Part shown: positions 17,999 through 26,249 of the stretch, in pieces
Layout of the letters: every line of letters begins with the position of its first letter
Numbering within the stretch: the first letter of the stretch is position 1
Source of the DNA: Burkholderiaceae bacterium
Lineage (GTDB): Bacteria > Pseudomonadota > Gammaproteobacteria > Burkholderiales > Burkholderiaceae_C
NCBI GenBank assembly: GCA_024235855.1
Contig: JACKLN010000013.1
Location: 77,441 to 141,440 of the forward strand
Direction of reading: 5' to 3'
Length of the DNA stretch: 64,000 bases
The notes under the pieces: generated by a model
What the model saw: the letters and a program-made list of their open reading frames with translations, nothing else
What the model was told of the DNA's origin: nothing
The model's database searches: none
Translations under genes and position numbers: made by a program

Positions 17999-18874
17999 AT
18001 GCCCCAAGGTCTGATCGCCGCCGCCCTCGCCTACATCCTGTGGGGGCTGTTCCCGCTGTACATCAAGCAGGTGGCCCACGTCAGCGCGGCCGAGGTGGTG
18101 GCGCACCGGTCGGCCTGGTCACTGGTGTTCGTGTTCGCGCTGCTGGCCTGGTGGCGGCGCACGGCCTGGCTGAAGGCGGCGCTGACCGATCGCCACGTGC
18201 TCAAGGTCTTCGCCCTCTCCGCCTTTCTGCTGGCGATGAACTGGGGCCTCTACGTCTGGGCGGTCAGCGCCGGGCGCATCCTGGACGCCAGCCTGGGCTA
18301 CTTCATCAACCCGCTGGTCAACGTGCTGCTGGGCGTGCTGGTGCTGCACGAACGCCCGCGGCCGCGCCAGTGGGCCGCGGTGGCCATCGCCGCCGCCGGG
18401 GTGCTGTGGCTGATCGTGGGTGCGGGCGAGTGGCCCTGGGTGGCGCTGGTGCTGGCGGGCACCTTCGGCCTCTACGGGCTGATGCGCAAGACCGCCCCGC
18501 TGGGCGCGGCCGAGGGCCTGGCGCTGGAAACGCTGATGCAGGGCCCGCTGGCGCTGGGCCTGATCGCCTGGTGGACCTGGCAGGGCAGCGGCGGTCTGGC
18601 GGGGCACGACACGCCCACCCTGGCCTGGCTGCTGCTGGCCGGGCCGTTCACCGCGATCCCGCTGCTGCTGTTCGCCGCCGGGGCCCGCCAGCTGAAACTG
18701 GCCACGCTGGGCCTGCTGCAGTACCTGGGGCCGACGCTGCAGTTCCTGATCGGCGTCTTCGTCTATGGCGAGCCCTTCAGCGCCGAACGCGCCACCGGCT
18801 TCGTCCTGATCTGGCTGGCACTGGCGCTGTACAGCGCCGAGTCCATCCGCGCCTGGCGGCAGCAGCAGGGCTGA
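17999..18874 (+). CDS. rarD: RarD-type EamA-family transporter
   Basis: A 291-residue membrane protein with ten predicted helices. The opening GLIAAALAYILWGLFPLYIK, EVVAHRSAWSLVF and NWGLYVWAV are hallmarks of RarD (EamA/DMT superfamily). LDASLGYFINPLVNVLLG and LQYLGPTLQFLIGVFVYGEP are further matches. The transported substrate of RarD is not firmly known; chloramphenicol resistance is the classical link. I chose ATG 17999 by alignment with the usual N-terminus; in-frame starts at 17966 (TTG) and 17972 (ATG) are also possible. It is divergent from the MoaD-like gene. Confidence 0.85.
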   Translation: MPQGLIAAALAYILWGLFPLYIKQVAHVSAAEVVAHRSAWSLVFVFALLAWWRRTAWLKAALTDRHVLKVFALSAFLLAMNWGLYVWAVSAGRILDASLGYFINPLVNVLLGVLVLHERPRPRQWAAVAIAAAGVLWLIVGAGEWPWVALVLAGTFGLYGLMRKTAPLGAAEGLALETLMQGPLALGLIAWWTWQGSGGLAGHDTPTLAWLLLAGPFTAIPLLLFAAGARQLKLATLGLLQYLGPTLQFLIGVFVYGEPFSAERATGFVLIWLALALYSAESIRAWRQQQG

Positions 18875-18906
18875 TGTACCGTCACGGGTATTGAAGGAGT
18901 TCCCTC

Positions 18907-19623
18907 ATGACCGCTTTGCTGGCCCGACTCTGCGGCGCCGCCGTGCTGGCGCTGTCCCTCTCCACCGCCCAGGCCGCCGATGTCTTCACCGACGCGATGC
19001 AGCAGGCCTATGCGCCCTACCGCGCCGCCCTGTTCCGCACCAACAGTGGCGACCAGGCCGCGTCGGCCCAGGCCGTGGCCCAGGCGCGCCAGGCCTGGAC
19101 CGCGGTGCGCGAGCGCTTTGCCGGCGCCGCGCCGGCCCCCTACGACCGGGACCCCGGCTTCGCCGCCACGCTGGCCGAGGTGGACGCGGTGTACGTGCGC
19201 GCCGTCCGGCAGGTGGCCGGCGGGGGGCTGGCCGAGGCACACGACACGCTGGAGGCCATCCGCGACCTGCTGGCCGACCTGCGCCGGCGCAACAACGTCG
19301 TCGTGTTCAGCGACGCGATGAACGCCTACCACGCCCAGATGGAACTGGTGCTGCAGCGTGCACCGGCCTGGCTGTCCCGCCCCGGTGATCTGCCCGACCT
19401 GACCGCCGCCACTGGCGCGCTGGCTTACCTGGCGCGCCGGCTGGCCGACGAGGCTCCGCCAGCCACGCGTGAGGACCCGGCGTTCCAGTCCGGCCTGCAG
19501 GCCGTGCAGGCGTCGGTGCATGCGCTGCTGACGGCGGTGACGGCCGGCGACGCGGCGGCGGCACGGGTCGCACTGGGTCAGCTGAAGAAGCCGTACAGCC
19601 AGCTGTTCCTCAAGTTCGGCTGA
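18907..19623 (+). CDS. Exported alpha-helical protein of unknown function
   Basis: A 238-residue protein with a signal peptide cleaved after about STAQA. The mature chain is almost entirely alpha-helical. It has a repeated pattern of Ala-rich helices and the distinctive ending KKPYSQLFLKFG, which suggests a helical-bundle periplasmic protein. No haem CXXCH motif is present. AAGGAG lies nine bases before the ATG. It is followed by the ahpC promoter and probably transcribed alone. Confidence 0.65.
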   Translation: MTALLARLCGAAVLALSLSTAQAADVFTDAMQQAYAPYRAALFRTNSGDQAASAQAVAQARQAWTAVRERFAGAAPAPYDRDPGFAATLAEVDAVYVRAVRQVAGGGLAEAHDTLEAIRDLLADLRRRNNVVVFSDAMNAYHAQMELVLQRAPAWLSRPGDLPDLTAATGALAYLARRLADEAPPATREDPAFQSGLQAVQASVHALLTAVTAGDAAAARVALGQLKKPYSQLFLKFG

Positions 19624-19637
19624 GCGCGCGGCCGATC

Positions 19638-19674
19638 ATTGGCCGTCTCGATGGAGGATATTGGTTCAATCAAT
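19638..19674 (+). promoter_or_regulatory. Tandem OxyR-type binding elements upstream of ahpC
   Basis: Two 15-bp elements, ATTGGCCGTCTCGAT and ATTGGTTCAATCAAT, are separated by exactly seven bases. The second fits the OxyR pattern ATxGxTxxxAxCxAT at every fixed position; the first matches six of eight. Paired elements with a 7-bp spacer are what an OxyR tetramer recognises. The site ends 79 bp before the ahpC ATG, placing it next to a likely -35 region. Confidence 0.65.
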
Positions 19675-19753
19675 TCCACAAATGCTGCGGCGCACCTAAA
19701 GTAACGGTCATTCGAGTTTTCCCTGATCCCTCAACCTCACCAGGAGCTAGCGA

Positions 19754-20317
19754 ATGTCCATCATCAACACCACCGTCCAGCCGTTCAAGACCCAGGCCTT
19801 CCACAACGGCAAGTTCGTCGAAGTCAGCGACGAGAGCCTGAAGGGCCAATGGTCGGTGCTGGTCTTCATGCCCGCCGCCTTCACCTTCAACTGCCCGACG
19901 GAAGTCGAGGACGCGGCCGACAGCTACGCCGAGTTCCAGAAGCTGGGCGCCGAGGTCTACATCGTCACCACCGACACGCACTTCTCGCACAAGGTGTGGC
20001 ACGAGACCTCGCCGGCCGTCGGCAAGGCGAAGTTCCCGCTGGTGGGCGACCCGACCCACACGCTGACCCGCATGTTCGGCGTGCACATCGAAGAAGAAGG
20101 CCTGGCCCTGCGCGGCACCTTCGTCGTGAACCCCGAAGGCGTGATCAAGACCGCCGAAGTGCACGACAACAGCATCGCCCGCGACATGAAGGAAACCCTG
20201 CGCAAGCTCAAGGCCGCGCAGTACGTCGCCAAGAACCCCGGCCAGGTCTGCCCGGCCAAGTGGAACGACGGTGCCAAGACGCTCACCCCGTCGCTGGACC
20301 TCGTGGGCAAGATCTAA
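19754..20317 (+). CDS. ahpC: Alkyl hydroperoxide reductase subunit C (peroxiredoxin)
   Basis: A 187-residue typical two-Cys peroxiredoxin. The peroxidatic Cys47 lies in AAFTFNCPTE and the resolving Cys166 in GQVCPAKW. It reduces hydrogen peroxide, organic peroxides and peroxynitrite in the cytoplasm and is recharged by AhpF, encoded just downstream. The FNCPTE form with Asn before Cys, in place of Val, is a mild variation. ATG 19754 is preceded by AGGAG. Upstream OxyR-type elements suggest peroxide induction. Confidence 0.97.
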   Translation: MSIINTTVQPFKTQAFHNGKFVEVSDESLKGQWSVLVFMPAAFTFNCPTEVEDAADSYAEFQKLGAEVYIVTTDTHFSHKVWHETSPAVGKAKFPLVGDPTHTLTRMFGVHIEEEGLALRGTFVVNPEGVIKTAEVHDNSIARDMKETLRKLKAAQYVAKNPGQVCPAKWNDGAKTLTPSLDLVGKI

Positions 20318-20331
20318 GCCCTCACCCTGCG

Positions 20332-20350
20332 AGGAGGGCGCCGCCCTCCT
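20332..20350 (+). terminator. Hairpin between ahpC and ahpF
   Basis: AGGAGGGC and GCCCTCCT form a perfect 8-bp stem with a three-base loop, 15 bp after the ahpC stop. There is no T-run. It may act as a partial terminator or an mRNA-stabilising 3' end, which would explain higher AhpC than AhpF output; this is inference. Confidence 0.5.
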
Positions 20351-20454
20351 GCCCCCTCGACTGAACCGCCAGGTCCAGTCGCCAGCGCACCCCGCCATCG
20401 GGCGCTGGCGACCGGGCCGGGCCCTGCTCGCCCCTCAACTTCCAGGAGAACGCC

Positions 20455-21996
20455 ATGCTCGACGACGCCATCAAGGGCCAGCTCGCCGCCTACCTCGAAC
20501 GCATCACCCAGCCGATCGAACTGGTCGCCACGCTGGACGACCGCGAAGAGGCGCAGCAGATGCGCGAGCTGCTGTCCGAAATCGCCGCGCTGTCGGACAA
20601 GGTCACCGCGCGCTTCGACGGCAACGCCGCACGCCGCCCGTCGTTCCGCATCAGCCGCGTCGGCGCGGACATGGGTGTGGAGTTCGCCGCGATTCCGATG
20701 GGCCACGAGTTCACCTCGCTGGTGCTGGCGCTGCTGCAGGCCGGCGGCCACCCGCCGAAGGTGGAGCAGGCCGTGATCGAGCAGATCCAGGCCCTGGAAG
20801 GCGAGTTCGTCTTCGAGACCTGGATGAGCCTGACCTGCCACAACTGCCCGGACGTGGTGCAGGCGCTGAACCTGATGGCGGTGCTGAACCCGCGCGTGCG
20901 CCACGTGGCCATCGATGGCGGCCTGTTCCAGGACGAGGTGGAGCAGCGCCAGATCATGGCCGTGCCCGCCATCTTCCTCAACGGCCAGCCCTTCGGCTCC
21001 GGCCGCATGGAGCTGCCGGAGATCCTGGCCAAGGTGGACACCGGCGCCGCCGCCCGCGAGGCCAAGGCACTAGACGCCAAGGACGCCTTCGACGTGCTGG
21101 TCGTCGGCGGCGGTCCGGCCGGCGCCGCGGCAGCGGTGTATGCCGCGCGCAAGGGCATCCGCACCGGCCTCCTGGCCGAGCGCCTGGGCGGGCAGACCAT
21201 GGACACCATGGGCATCGAGAACTACCCCTCGGTGCTGGAGACGCAGGGGCCGAAGTTCGCCGCTGCGCTTGAAGCCCAGGTGCGCTCGGTGGACGTGGAC
21301 GTGATGCCGCACCAGCGCGTGGCTGCGGTGGAGCCCGGCAACACGATCGCGGTGAAGCTGGAGAACGGCGCCACGCTGCGTGCGAAGAGCCTGATCGTGG
21401 CCACCGGCGCGCGCTGGCGCAAGGTGAACGTGCCCGGCGAGGCCGAGTACGCCAACAAGGGCGTGGCCTACTGCCCGCACTGCGACGGCCCGTTGTTCAA
21501 GGGCAAGGACGTGGCGGTGATCGGCGGCGGCAACTCCGGCGTCGAGGCGGCCATCGACCTGGCCGGCGTGGTGCATCACGTGACCCTGATCGAATTCGCC
21601 GACCAGCTCAAGGCGGACGCCGTGCTGGTCAAGAAGCTGCAGAGCCTGCCCAACGTGACCATCCACGTGAACGCGCAGACCACCGAGATCACCGGCGACG
21701 GACAAAAGGTGGATGGCCTGATCTACACCGACCGGGCCAGCGGCGAGAGCCACCGCGTGGCGCTGGCCGGTGTGTTCGTGCAGATCGGCCTGGTGCCCAA
21801 CACCGAGTTCCTGAAGGGCACGGTGGAGCTGAGCCGCTACGGCGAGATCATGATCGACGAGCGCTGCGCCACCAGCGTGCCGGGCATCTTTGCCGCCGGC
21901 GACGCGACGACGGTGCCGTACAAGCAGATCGTGATCGCCGCTGGTGAAGGGGCGAAGGCCGCGCTCAGCGCCTTCGACCACCTGATCCGGCACTGA
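20455..21996 (+). CDS. ahpF: Alkyl hydroperoxide reductase subunit F
   Basis: A 513-residue flavoprotein that passes electrons from NAD(P)H to AhpC. The N-terminal double-thioredoxin domain has the CHNC redox centre (Cys128/Cys131). An FAD-binding VGGGPAGAAAAVYAARKG follows near residue 217, then CPHC (Cys340/Cys343), the NAD-binding VIGGGNSGVEAAIDL and a final GIFAAGDAT. Length and order match AhpF. CAGGAG precedes the ATG. It is cotranscribed with ahpC. Confidence 0.96.
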   Translation: MLDDAIKGQLAAYLERITQPIELVATLDDREEAQQMRELLSEIAALSDKVTARFDGNAARRPSFRISRVGADMGVEFAAIPMGHEFTSLVLALLQAGGHPPKVEQAVIEQIQALEGEFVFETWMSLTCHNCPDVVQALNLMAVLNPRVRHVAIDGGLFQDEVEQRQIMAVPAIFLNGQPFGSGRMELPEILAKVDTGAAAREAKALDAKDAFDVLVVGGGPAGAAAAVYAARKGIRTGLLAERLGGQTMDTMGIENYPSVLETQGPKFAAALEAQVRSVDVDVMPHQRVAAVEPGNTIAVKLENGATLRAKSLIVATGARWRKVNVPGEAEYANKGVAYCPHCDGPLFKGKDVAVIGGGNSGVEAAIDLAGVVHHVTLIEFADQLKADAVLVKKLQSLPNVTIHVNAQTTEITGDGQKVDGLIYTDRASGESHRVALAGVFVQIGLVPNTEFLKGTVELSRYGEIMIDERCATSVPGIFAAGDATTVPYKQIVIAAGEGAKAALSAFDHLIRH

Positions 21997-22048
21997 CCCG
22001 ACGCGTTCACCGGCAGGCCTGCGGGCCCGCCGGCGTGATCTCCCGAAC

Positions 22049-22081
22049 AAGCCCCCGCCGTGCTCAGCGCGTCGGGGGCTT
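22049..22081. terminator. Bidirectional terminator after ahpF
   Basis: AAGCCCCCG (22049-22057) and CGGGGGCTT (22073-22081) form a 9-bp GC-rich stem between the ahpF stop and the oppositely oriented small gene. Read from either side it is followed by short T-containing sequence. It overlaps the last codons of the small gene that ends at 22064. Confidence 0.65.
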
Positions 22082-22264
22082 CTTGCCGTAAAGCCGCTGC
22101 CACTCCTCCGGCGGCAGCGCCACCTCGCTGACCTCCGGCCCGCGCGGCTCGATGCTGCGCCGGCGCTCGGCGCCCTTGGGATTGGCACCGTCGCGGCGGC
22201 GGCGGTCCTCGCCGGACCGACGTTCTGCGGTGGCGATGGCAGGACGAGGAGGCTGCTTGCTCAT
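22064..22264 (-). CDS. Small Arg-rich hypothetical protein
   Basis: A 66-residue very basic protein (MSKQPPRP start) with a run of paired arginines around SGEDRRRRDG and ERRRS, and a C-terminal EEWQRLYGKKPPTR. I do not recognise a family. A start four codons upstream (22276) is equally open. No ribosome site is clear. It could be a real small protein, since the composition and the ending look non-random, but evidence is limited. Confidence 0.42.
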   Translation of the reverse strand: MSKQPPRPAIATAERRSGEDRRRRDGANPKGAERRRSIEPRGPEVSEVALPPEEWQRLYGKKPPTR

Positions 22265-22381
22265 GCTGCAGTGCATTGTGGCGAAGCGAGCTGACGCGCG
22301 TCTTTGCAGGCAGGATCACCCGACAACGCCGCCGGGACTGCGGGCACCGGCTCGCCATCGGCGACGCCAGTGCCGCTGTTT

Positions 22382-22960
22382 TCAGCGCAGGTCGCCCGCC
22401 AGGCTGGCCAGCGTCTCCGGTGCGATGACCACGTGCGCCGGGTAGTTGGTGTGGTCGCAGCCCAGCTTCACCACCGCGCCGGCGCGGATGGCCTGCTTCA
22501 TCGGCACGTTGAACTCGAAGCGCACGAAGTGCACCGACGAGGTCTTCTCGTCGTTCTCGCGGTCCAGGTCCTCGTCGGCGATGGCGTAGACGCGGCCATG
22601 GCCCTCGACCTCGACGAACATGCGGTCCTCGACGCCGATCAGCCGCGCCAGCTCGCGCTTGCGCTCGTGCGGGTCGGGGTACTCGATGAGCATCGTGGCC
22701 TTCCAGTTGCTGCCGTCGGGCACCAGCGGTGCGTAGGCCTCGATCTCCGACTGGATGCCCTCCTCGTCGAAGATCTTCTCGATGTGCAGCATCTCCTGGA
22801 TCTGCCGGCGGATGGTCTGCTCGTCCTCGAACTGCAGCGTCATGTGCTCGCCCAGCGCCACGCTGCGCCGCTTGCGGTGCGCGATGGCCTCGGGCTTGCT
22901 GGTCTTGCGGATCTTCGAATAGGCCTCCAGCGTCAGGAGGCTGTCGCGGGTGATGGTCAT
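22382..22960 (-). CDS. DUF3501-family protein
   Basis: A 192-residue soluble protein. LTLEAYSKIRKTSKPEAIAHRKRR at the start (shown in part), the central LHIEKIFDEEGIQSEIEAY and the ending HTNYPAHVVIAPETLASLAGDLR are typical of DUF3501. The family is regularly found beside rubrerythrin and a heterodisulfide-reductase-like Fe-S protein, as here. It probably takes part in the same electron-transfer or peroxide-defence chain, but no activity is known. The gene lies 22 bp after the Fe-S gene. Confidence 0.85.
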   Translation of the reverse strand: MTITRDSLLTLEAYSKIRKTSKPEAIAHRKRRSVALGEHMTLQFEDEQTIRRQIQEMLHIEKIFDEEGIQSEIEAYAPLVPDGSNWKATMLIEYPDPHERKRELARLIGVEDRMFVEVEGHGRVYAIADEDLDRENDEKTSSVHFVRFEFNVPMKQAIRAGAVVKLGCDHTNYPAHVVIAPETLASLAGDLR

Positions 22961-22982
22961 GCGAGGTGTCCTTGAGGAAGGC

Positions 22983-24323
22983 TCACAGGCCGTAGGCCCG
23001 GGCCACGAGGGTCAACGGATGGGCCAGCGCCTTGGCCGGCGTGCCGGCCTGGGCCATGCCCTGGGCGATGTGGTGGCCGGCCAGCGCGCAGTCGCTGCTG
23101 ATCACGTCCGGCTCGTCCTTGGCCATGGCGCGGAAGACCGGCTTGCCGATCTTCATCGCCACCGGGTGGGTGGGCGTCTTCACGCCGTAGGTGCCGGCGT
23201 GGCCGGAGCAGCGCTCCACGGTGTTGAGCTGCACCTGCACCGTCTGGCCGATGAGCTTGAACATGTCCTCGGTCTTGCGGCCGATGTTCTGCACCCGGCC
23301 GTGGCAGGGGATGTGGTAGCTGACCTTGCCCAGCGCGGTCTTGAAGTCGGTCTTGAGCAGGCCGTCCTTGTGGCGCGCCACCAGGTACTCGAAGGGGTCG
23401 AACATCGCCGCCTTCACCGCCTGCGTCTCGGCGCAGTCGGGGAACATCAGCGGCAGCTCCTGCTTGAACATCAGCGTGCAGCTGGGCACGGCGCTGAGGA
23501 TGGCGTAGCCCTCCTTCGCGTACTTCGCCAGCACCGGCATGTTGGCCGCCTTGTGCTCGGCCACCGCGTCCAGGTCGCCCAGCTCGAGCTTGGGCATGCC
23601 GCAGCAGCTCTCCTTGTCGACGATGACGTAGGGGATGTCGTTGTGCGCCAGGATCTTCAGCAGGTCGTGGCCGATGCCGGGCTCGTTGTAGTTGACGTAG
23701 CAGGTGGAGAAGATGGCCACCTTGCCCGGCGTGCGCTCGCCGTTGGTGACCACGTTGGACGGCGACTTCTGCGCGCCCCAGCGGAAACGCTGCGTGGCCA
23801 GCTCGGGCATCCAGGCGTCCGGGTGCACGCCCAGGTGCTTGTCCATCTGCTTGCGGGCGAACGTGGTCTTGTTGATGGCGTTGACCACCTGCACGACGAT
23901 GGGGATGCCGGCGAAGCTGCCGTGCGTGTCGGTGCTGGCCAGGAACTTCTCGCCGGCCTTCACCTCGCCGCGTTTGAACTTCTGCGCCTTGGCGCGCAGC
24001 ATCAGGTGCGGGAAGTCCAGGTTCCACGCATGCGGCGGCGTGTACGGGCACTTGGTCATGTAGCACAGGTCGCACAGGTAGCACTGGTCGACGACCTTCC
24101 AGTAGTCCTGCTTCTTGACGCCGTGCACCTCGCCGTCGTCGGTCTCGTCGACGAGGTCGAACAGGTTGGGGAAGCTCTGGCAAAGGCTCACGCATCGGCG
24201 GCAGCCGTGGCAGATGTCGAAGACGCGCTCCATCTCCGTCATCAGGGAGGCTTCGTCCCAGAAGTCGGCGCTCTTCCAGTCCAGCGGGTGCCGGGTCGGG
24301 GCTTCGAGGTTGCCTTCACGCAT
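22983..24323 (-). CDS. Heterodisulfide-reductase-like Fe-S oxidoreductase (CCG domains)
   Basis: A 446-residue iron-sulfur protein. CHGCRRCVSLCQSFPN and CYLCDLCYMTKCPYTPP bind two [4Fe-4S] clusters in the N-terminal third. The C-terminal half has cysteine-rich CCG-type segments (ESCCGMPKLELGD and ERCSGHAGTYG), as in HdrD/GlpC/GlcF-type proteins. It probably shuttles electrons to the rubrerythrin encoded upstream or works with DUF3501. ATG 24323 begins MREGNLEAPTRHPLDW. An upstream extension is open in frame but crosses the intergenic hairpin and is rejected. Confidence 0.87.
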   Translation of the reverse strand: MREGNLEAPTRHPLDWKSADFWDEASLMTEMERVFDICHGCRRCVSLCQSFPNLFDLVDETDDGEVHGVKKQDYWKVVDQCYLCDLCYMTKCPYTPPHAWNLDFPHLMLRAKAQKFKRGEVKAGEKFLASTDTHGSFAGIPIVVQVVNAINKTTFARKQMDKHLGVHPDAWMPELATQRFRWGAQKSPSNVVTNGERTPGKVAIFSTCYVNYNEPGIGHDLLKILAHNDIPYVIVDKESCCGMPKLELGDLDAVAEHKAANMPVLAKYAKEGYAILSAVPSCTLMFKQELPLMFPDCAETQAVKAAMFDPFEYLVARHKDGLLKTDFKTALGKVSYHIPCHGRVQNIGRKTEDMFKLIGQTVQVQLNTVERCSGHAGTYGVKTPTHPVAMKIGKPVFRAMAKDEPDVISSDCALAGHHIAQGMAQAGTPAKALAHPLTLVARAYGL

Positions 24324-24366
24324 GCTTGTTCGCCTTGTGCTGTGCTTGCCTGTGACCGGAAACGAA

Positions 24367-24387
24367 CAAGGGGCACGAAGCCCCTTG
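24367..24387 (-). terminator. Attenuating hairpin between rubrerythrin and Fe-S genes
   Basis: CAAGGGGC and GCCCCTTG form a perfect 8-bp stem with a five-base loop. On the minus strand it is followed by TTCGTTTCC. It lies between the rubrerythrin stop and the Fe-S protein start, so it may reduce read-through and leave rubrerythrin as the most abundant product. Confidence 0.6.
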
Positions 24388-24407
24388 CACGTCATTGCGG
24401 ACCGTGG

Positions 24408-24830
24408 TCAGTCGACCAGCGCGTCCAGCGCCTTCTGGTAGCGGTTGGCGTGCGAACGCTCGGCCTTGGCCAGCGTCTCGAACCAGTCGGCGATCTCGTC
24501 GAAACCTTCGTCGCGCGCCGTCTTGGCCATGCCCGGGTACATGTCGGTGTACTCGTGCGTCTCGCCGGCCACGGCGGCCATCAGGTTCTGGCGGCTGTTG
24601 CCGATGGGCAGGCCGGTGGCCGGGTCGCCGGAACCGTTCTCCAGGAACTCCAGGTGGCCGTGGGCGTGGCCGGTCTCGCCTTCAGCGGTCGAACGGAACA
24701 GCGCCGCGACGTCGTTCTGGCCTTCCACGTCGGCCTTGTTCGCGAAGTAAAGGTAACGGCGGTTGGCCTGGGACTCGCCCGCGAAGGCGTCCTTCAGGTT
24801 CTGCTCGGTCTTCGAACCCTTGAGTTGCAT
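24408..24830 (-). CDS. Rubrerythrin (diiron domain only)
   Basis: A 140-residue ferritin-like diiron protein. The iron ligands are seen in GESQANRRYLYFANKA, EGETGHAHGHLEFL, GETHEYTDMYPGM and AKAERSHANRYQ. It lacks the C-terminal rubredoxin domain of classical rubrerythrin, so electrons must come from a separate donor, perhaps the Fe-S protein downstream. The family reduces hydrogen peroxide. AGGAG precedes the ATG at eight bases. OxyR-type elements lie 86 bp upstream. Confidence 0.92.
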   Translation of the reverse strand: MQLKGSKTEQNLKDAFAGESQANRRYLYFANKADVEGQNDVAALFRSTAEGETGHAHGHLEFLENGSGDPATGLPIGNSRQNLMAAVAGETHEYTDMYPGMAKTARDEGFDEIADWFETLAKAERSHANRYQKALDALVD

Positions 24831-24915
24831 GTGATGCTCCTTGAGTCATTCGTTCAACCGGTGCGGTGCTGCACCGATCACCACGGACCTTACCAACCCG
24901 GCGGCCCAAGCTCCA

Positions 24916-24952
24916 ATGCAATGCATCAATGCGGGCGATAGATCAGACCAAT
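24916..24952 (-). promoter_or_regulatory. Tandem OxyR-type elements upstream of the rubrerythrin operon
   Basis: On the minus strand, ATTGGTCTGATCTAT (24952-24938) matches the OxyR element ATAGxTxxxAxCTAT with one mismatch. After a seven-base spacer comes ATTGATGCATTGCAT (24930-24916), which keeps six of eight fixed positions. The layout and the distance to the start codon (85 bp) mirror the site upstream of ahpC. Confidence 0.65.
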
Positions 24953-25034
24953 CTCCTCGATCAGATCAATTGATGAAAAGGATTCTCAATCCGTGCTGGG
25001 GTTAACCCTGGAAGTCGACCCGCCGTTGCCTGGC

Positions 25035-25913
25035 TCAACGCAGGTCGAGCAGCCGCAGCGCCAGATCGTGCAGCCGCCCGGCCGGGTCGACCAGGTTGTG
25101 CAGCACGCTGAAATGGTTGCTGCGCGCCAAGGTCTCGCACACCGGCACGCTGGTCGGCCCCCAGACATCCCGGATCAGACTGTTCTGGCGCAGGAACTCG
25201 TCGCTCTCGTCGCCGCCGACGACGGCATACAGCCGGCCCTTGGGCCGCGGGAAGAAGGCGGGGCTGAGCCGGGCCACCGAGGCGCGGGTGAGCTGCAGGT
25301 CGGGCTGCAGGATCGAGGTGTGGCGCAGCGGCTCGAGGTCGAACAGGCCGGAGATGGCCATCGCCCGTGTGCACAGGCTGGCTGGCAGGTCGGGCGCCAG
25401 CTGGGGCCAGCGGCAACTGAGCATCATGGCCGCCGCGTGCCCGCCGGCCGAGTGGCCGACCACCGCGATGCGCCGCGGGTCGCCGCCGTGTTCGCCGATG
25501 TGCCGCCAGACCCAGGCCAGCGCGCGCGCCATCTGCAGCGTGATGTGCTCCACCGACACGGCCGGTGCCAGGGCGTAGTCGGGCACCACCACCAGTGCGC
25601 CAGCGGCGTTGAAGGCGGGCGCCACGAAGCTGTGGTCCGCCTTCGACAGCGACCGCCAGTAGCCGCCGTGGATGAACACCAGCACCGGTGCCGGGCCGTC
25701 CACCGGCACGGAAGGTGGAAACAGGTCCAACGTCTCGCCCTCGCCATCCCCGTAGCGCAGGTCCAGCGTCGTGCCCTGCGCCTGGCGGGCCAACGCGGAG
25801 GCCGCCCGCCAGCGCTCGAAATAGCTGGCGAAGTCGGGCACACGGGCCCGGTTGTCATACTGGGCGTCGAGCCAGGCGCTGTCCGGCGCGGCTGACGGGG
25901 ATACTGAGGGCAT
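25035..25913 (-). CDS. Alpha/beta hydrolase, kynurenine-formamidase-like esterase
   Basis: A 292-residue hydrolase. HGGYWRSLSKADHSF is the oxyanion motif typical of arylformamidase-like members, VVGHSAGGHAAAMM is the nucleophile elbow, GGDESDEFLRQN supplies the Asp, and NHFSVL the His. Arylformamidase (tryptophan breakdown) is possible, but no kyn genes are near and the group includes general esterases, so I do not give a symbol. It is transcribed away from tRNA-Ala; about 200 bp downstream lies the rubrerythrin promoter region. Confidence 0.83.
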   Translation of the reverse strand: MPSVSPSAAPDSAWLDAQYDNRARVPDFASYFERWRAASALARQAQGTTLDLRYGDGEGETLDLFPPSVPVDGPAPVLVFIHGGYWRSLSKADHSFVAPAFNAAGALVVVPDYALAPAVSVEHITLQMARALAWVWRHIGEHGGDPRRIAVVGHSAGGHAAAMMLSCRWPQLAPDLPASLCTRAMAISGLFDLEPLRHTSILQPDLQLTRASVARLSPAFFPRPKGRLYAVVGGDESDEFLRQNSLIRDVWGPTSVPVCETLARSNHFSVLHNLVDPAGRLHDLALRLLDLR

Positions 25914-25924
25914 CGGCGCTCCAT

Positions 25925-25952
25925 TTGTCGTGTGGCGCCTTCATGCTACACT
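25925..25952 (+). promoter_or_regulatory. Promoter of the tRNA-Ala gene
   Basis: TTGTCG at 25925-25930 and TACACT at 25947-25952 with a 16-base spacer resemble a sigma70 promoter. The -10 lies 12 bp ahead of the mature tRNA 5' end, as expected for a tRNA transcription unit. Confidence 0.6.
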
Positions 25953-25964
25953 CACGGGCTCTGT

Positions 25965-26040
<76 letters not shown>

Positions 26041-26048
26041 CAGGTTTT

Positions 26049-26081
26049 CAAGGGGTCGCGCCGAAGGGTTGCGACCCCTTG
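26049..26081 (+). terminator. Terminator of tRNA-Ala
   Basis: CAAGGGGTCGC and GCGACCCCTTG form an 11-bp perfect stem with an 11-base loop, eight bases after the tRNA 3' end. It is followed by GTCGTTTC. It is a clear intrinsic-type terminator with a short T-containing tail. Confidence 0.85.
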
Positions 26082-26205
26082 TCGTTTCAGGGCCCGGCCG
26101 ATGCCACCAGGGCCTCCGGAGATCCATCTGTAGCGGGCCTGCTGATGGCAGGCGAATACCTGCCTGCAACCGCTAGAAACACGAAGGGCTTGCGCCAGAA
26201 GCACA

Positions 26206-26233
26206 AAGGGCTTGCGATCACTCGCAAGCCCTT
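26206..26233 (-). terminator. Terminator of tRNA-Val
   Basis: AAGGGCTTGCGA and TCGCAAGCCCTT form a 12-bp perfect stem with a four-base loop, 16 bp beyond the tRNA-Val 3' end on the minus strand. The AAGGGCTTGCG arm is repeated a third time at about 26183-26194 in direct orientation, which could form an alternative stem with the same partner. Confidence 0.82.
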
Positions 26234-26249
26234 CATTTGATGTGCGTTT

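Noticed and set aside
24969..24990. Fur- or IscR-like box (ATTGATGAAAAGG...) upstream of the rubrerythrin operon
   Set aside because: The arms ATTGA and TCAAT are symmetric, but the interior does not fit the Fur 19-mer or an IscR site. The OxyR-type elements are a better explanation.
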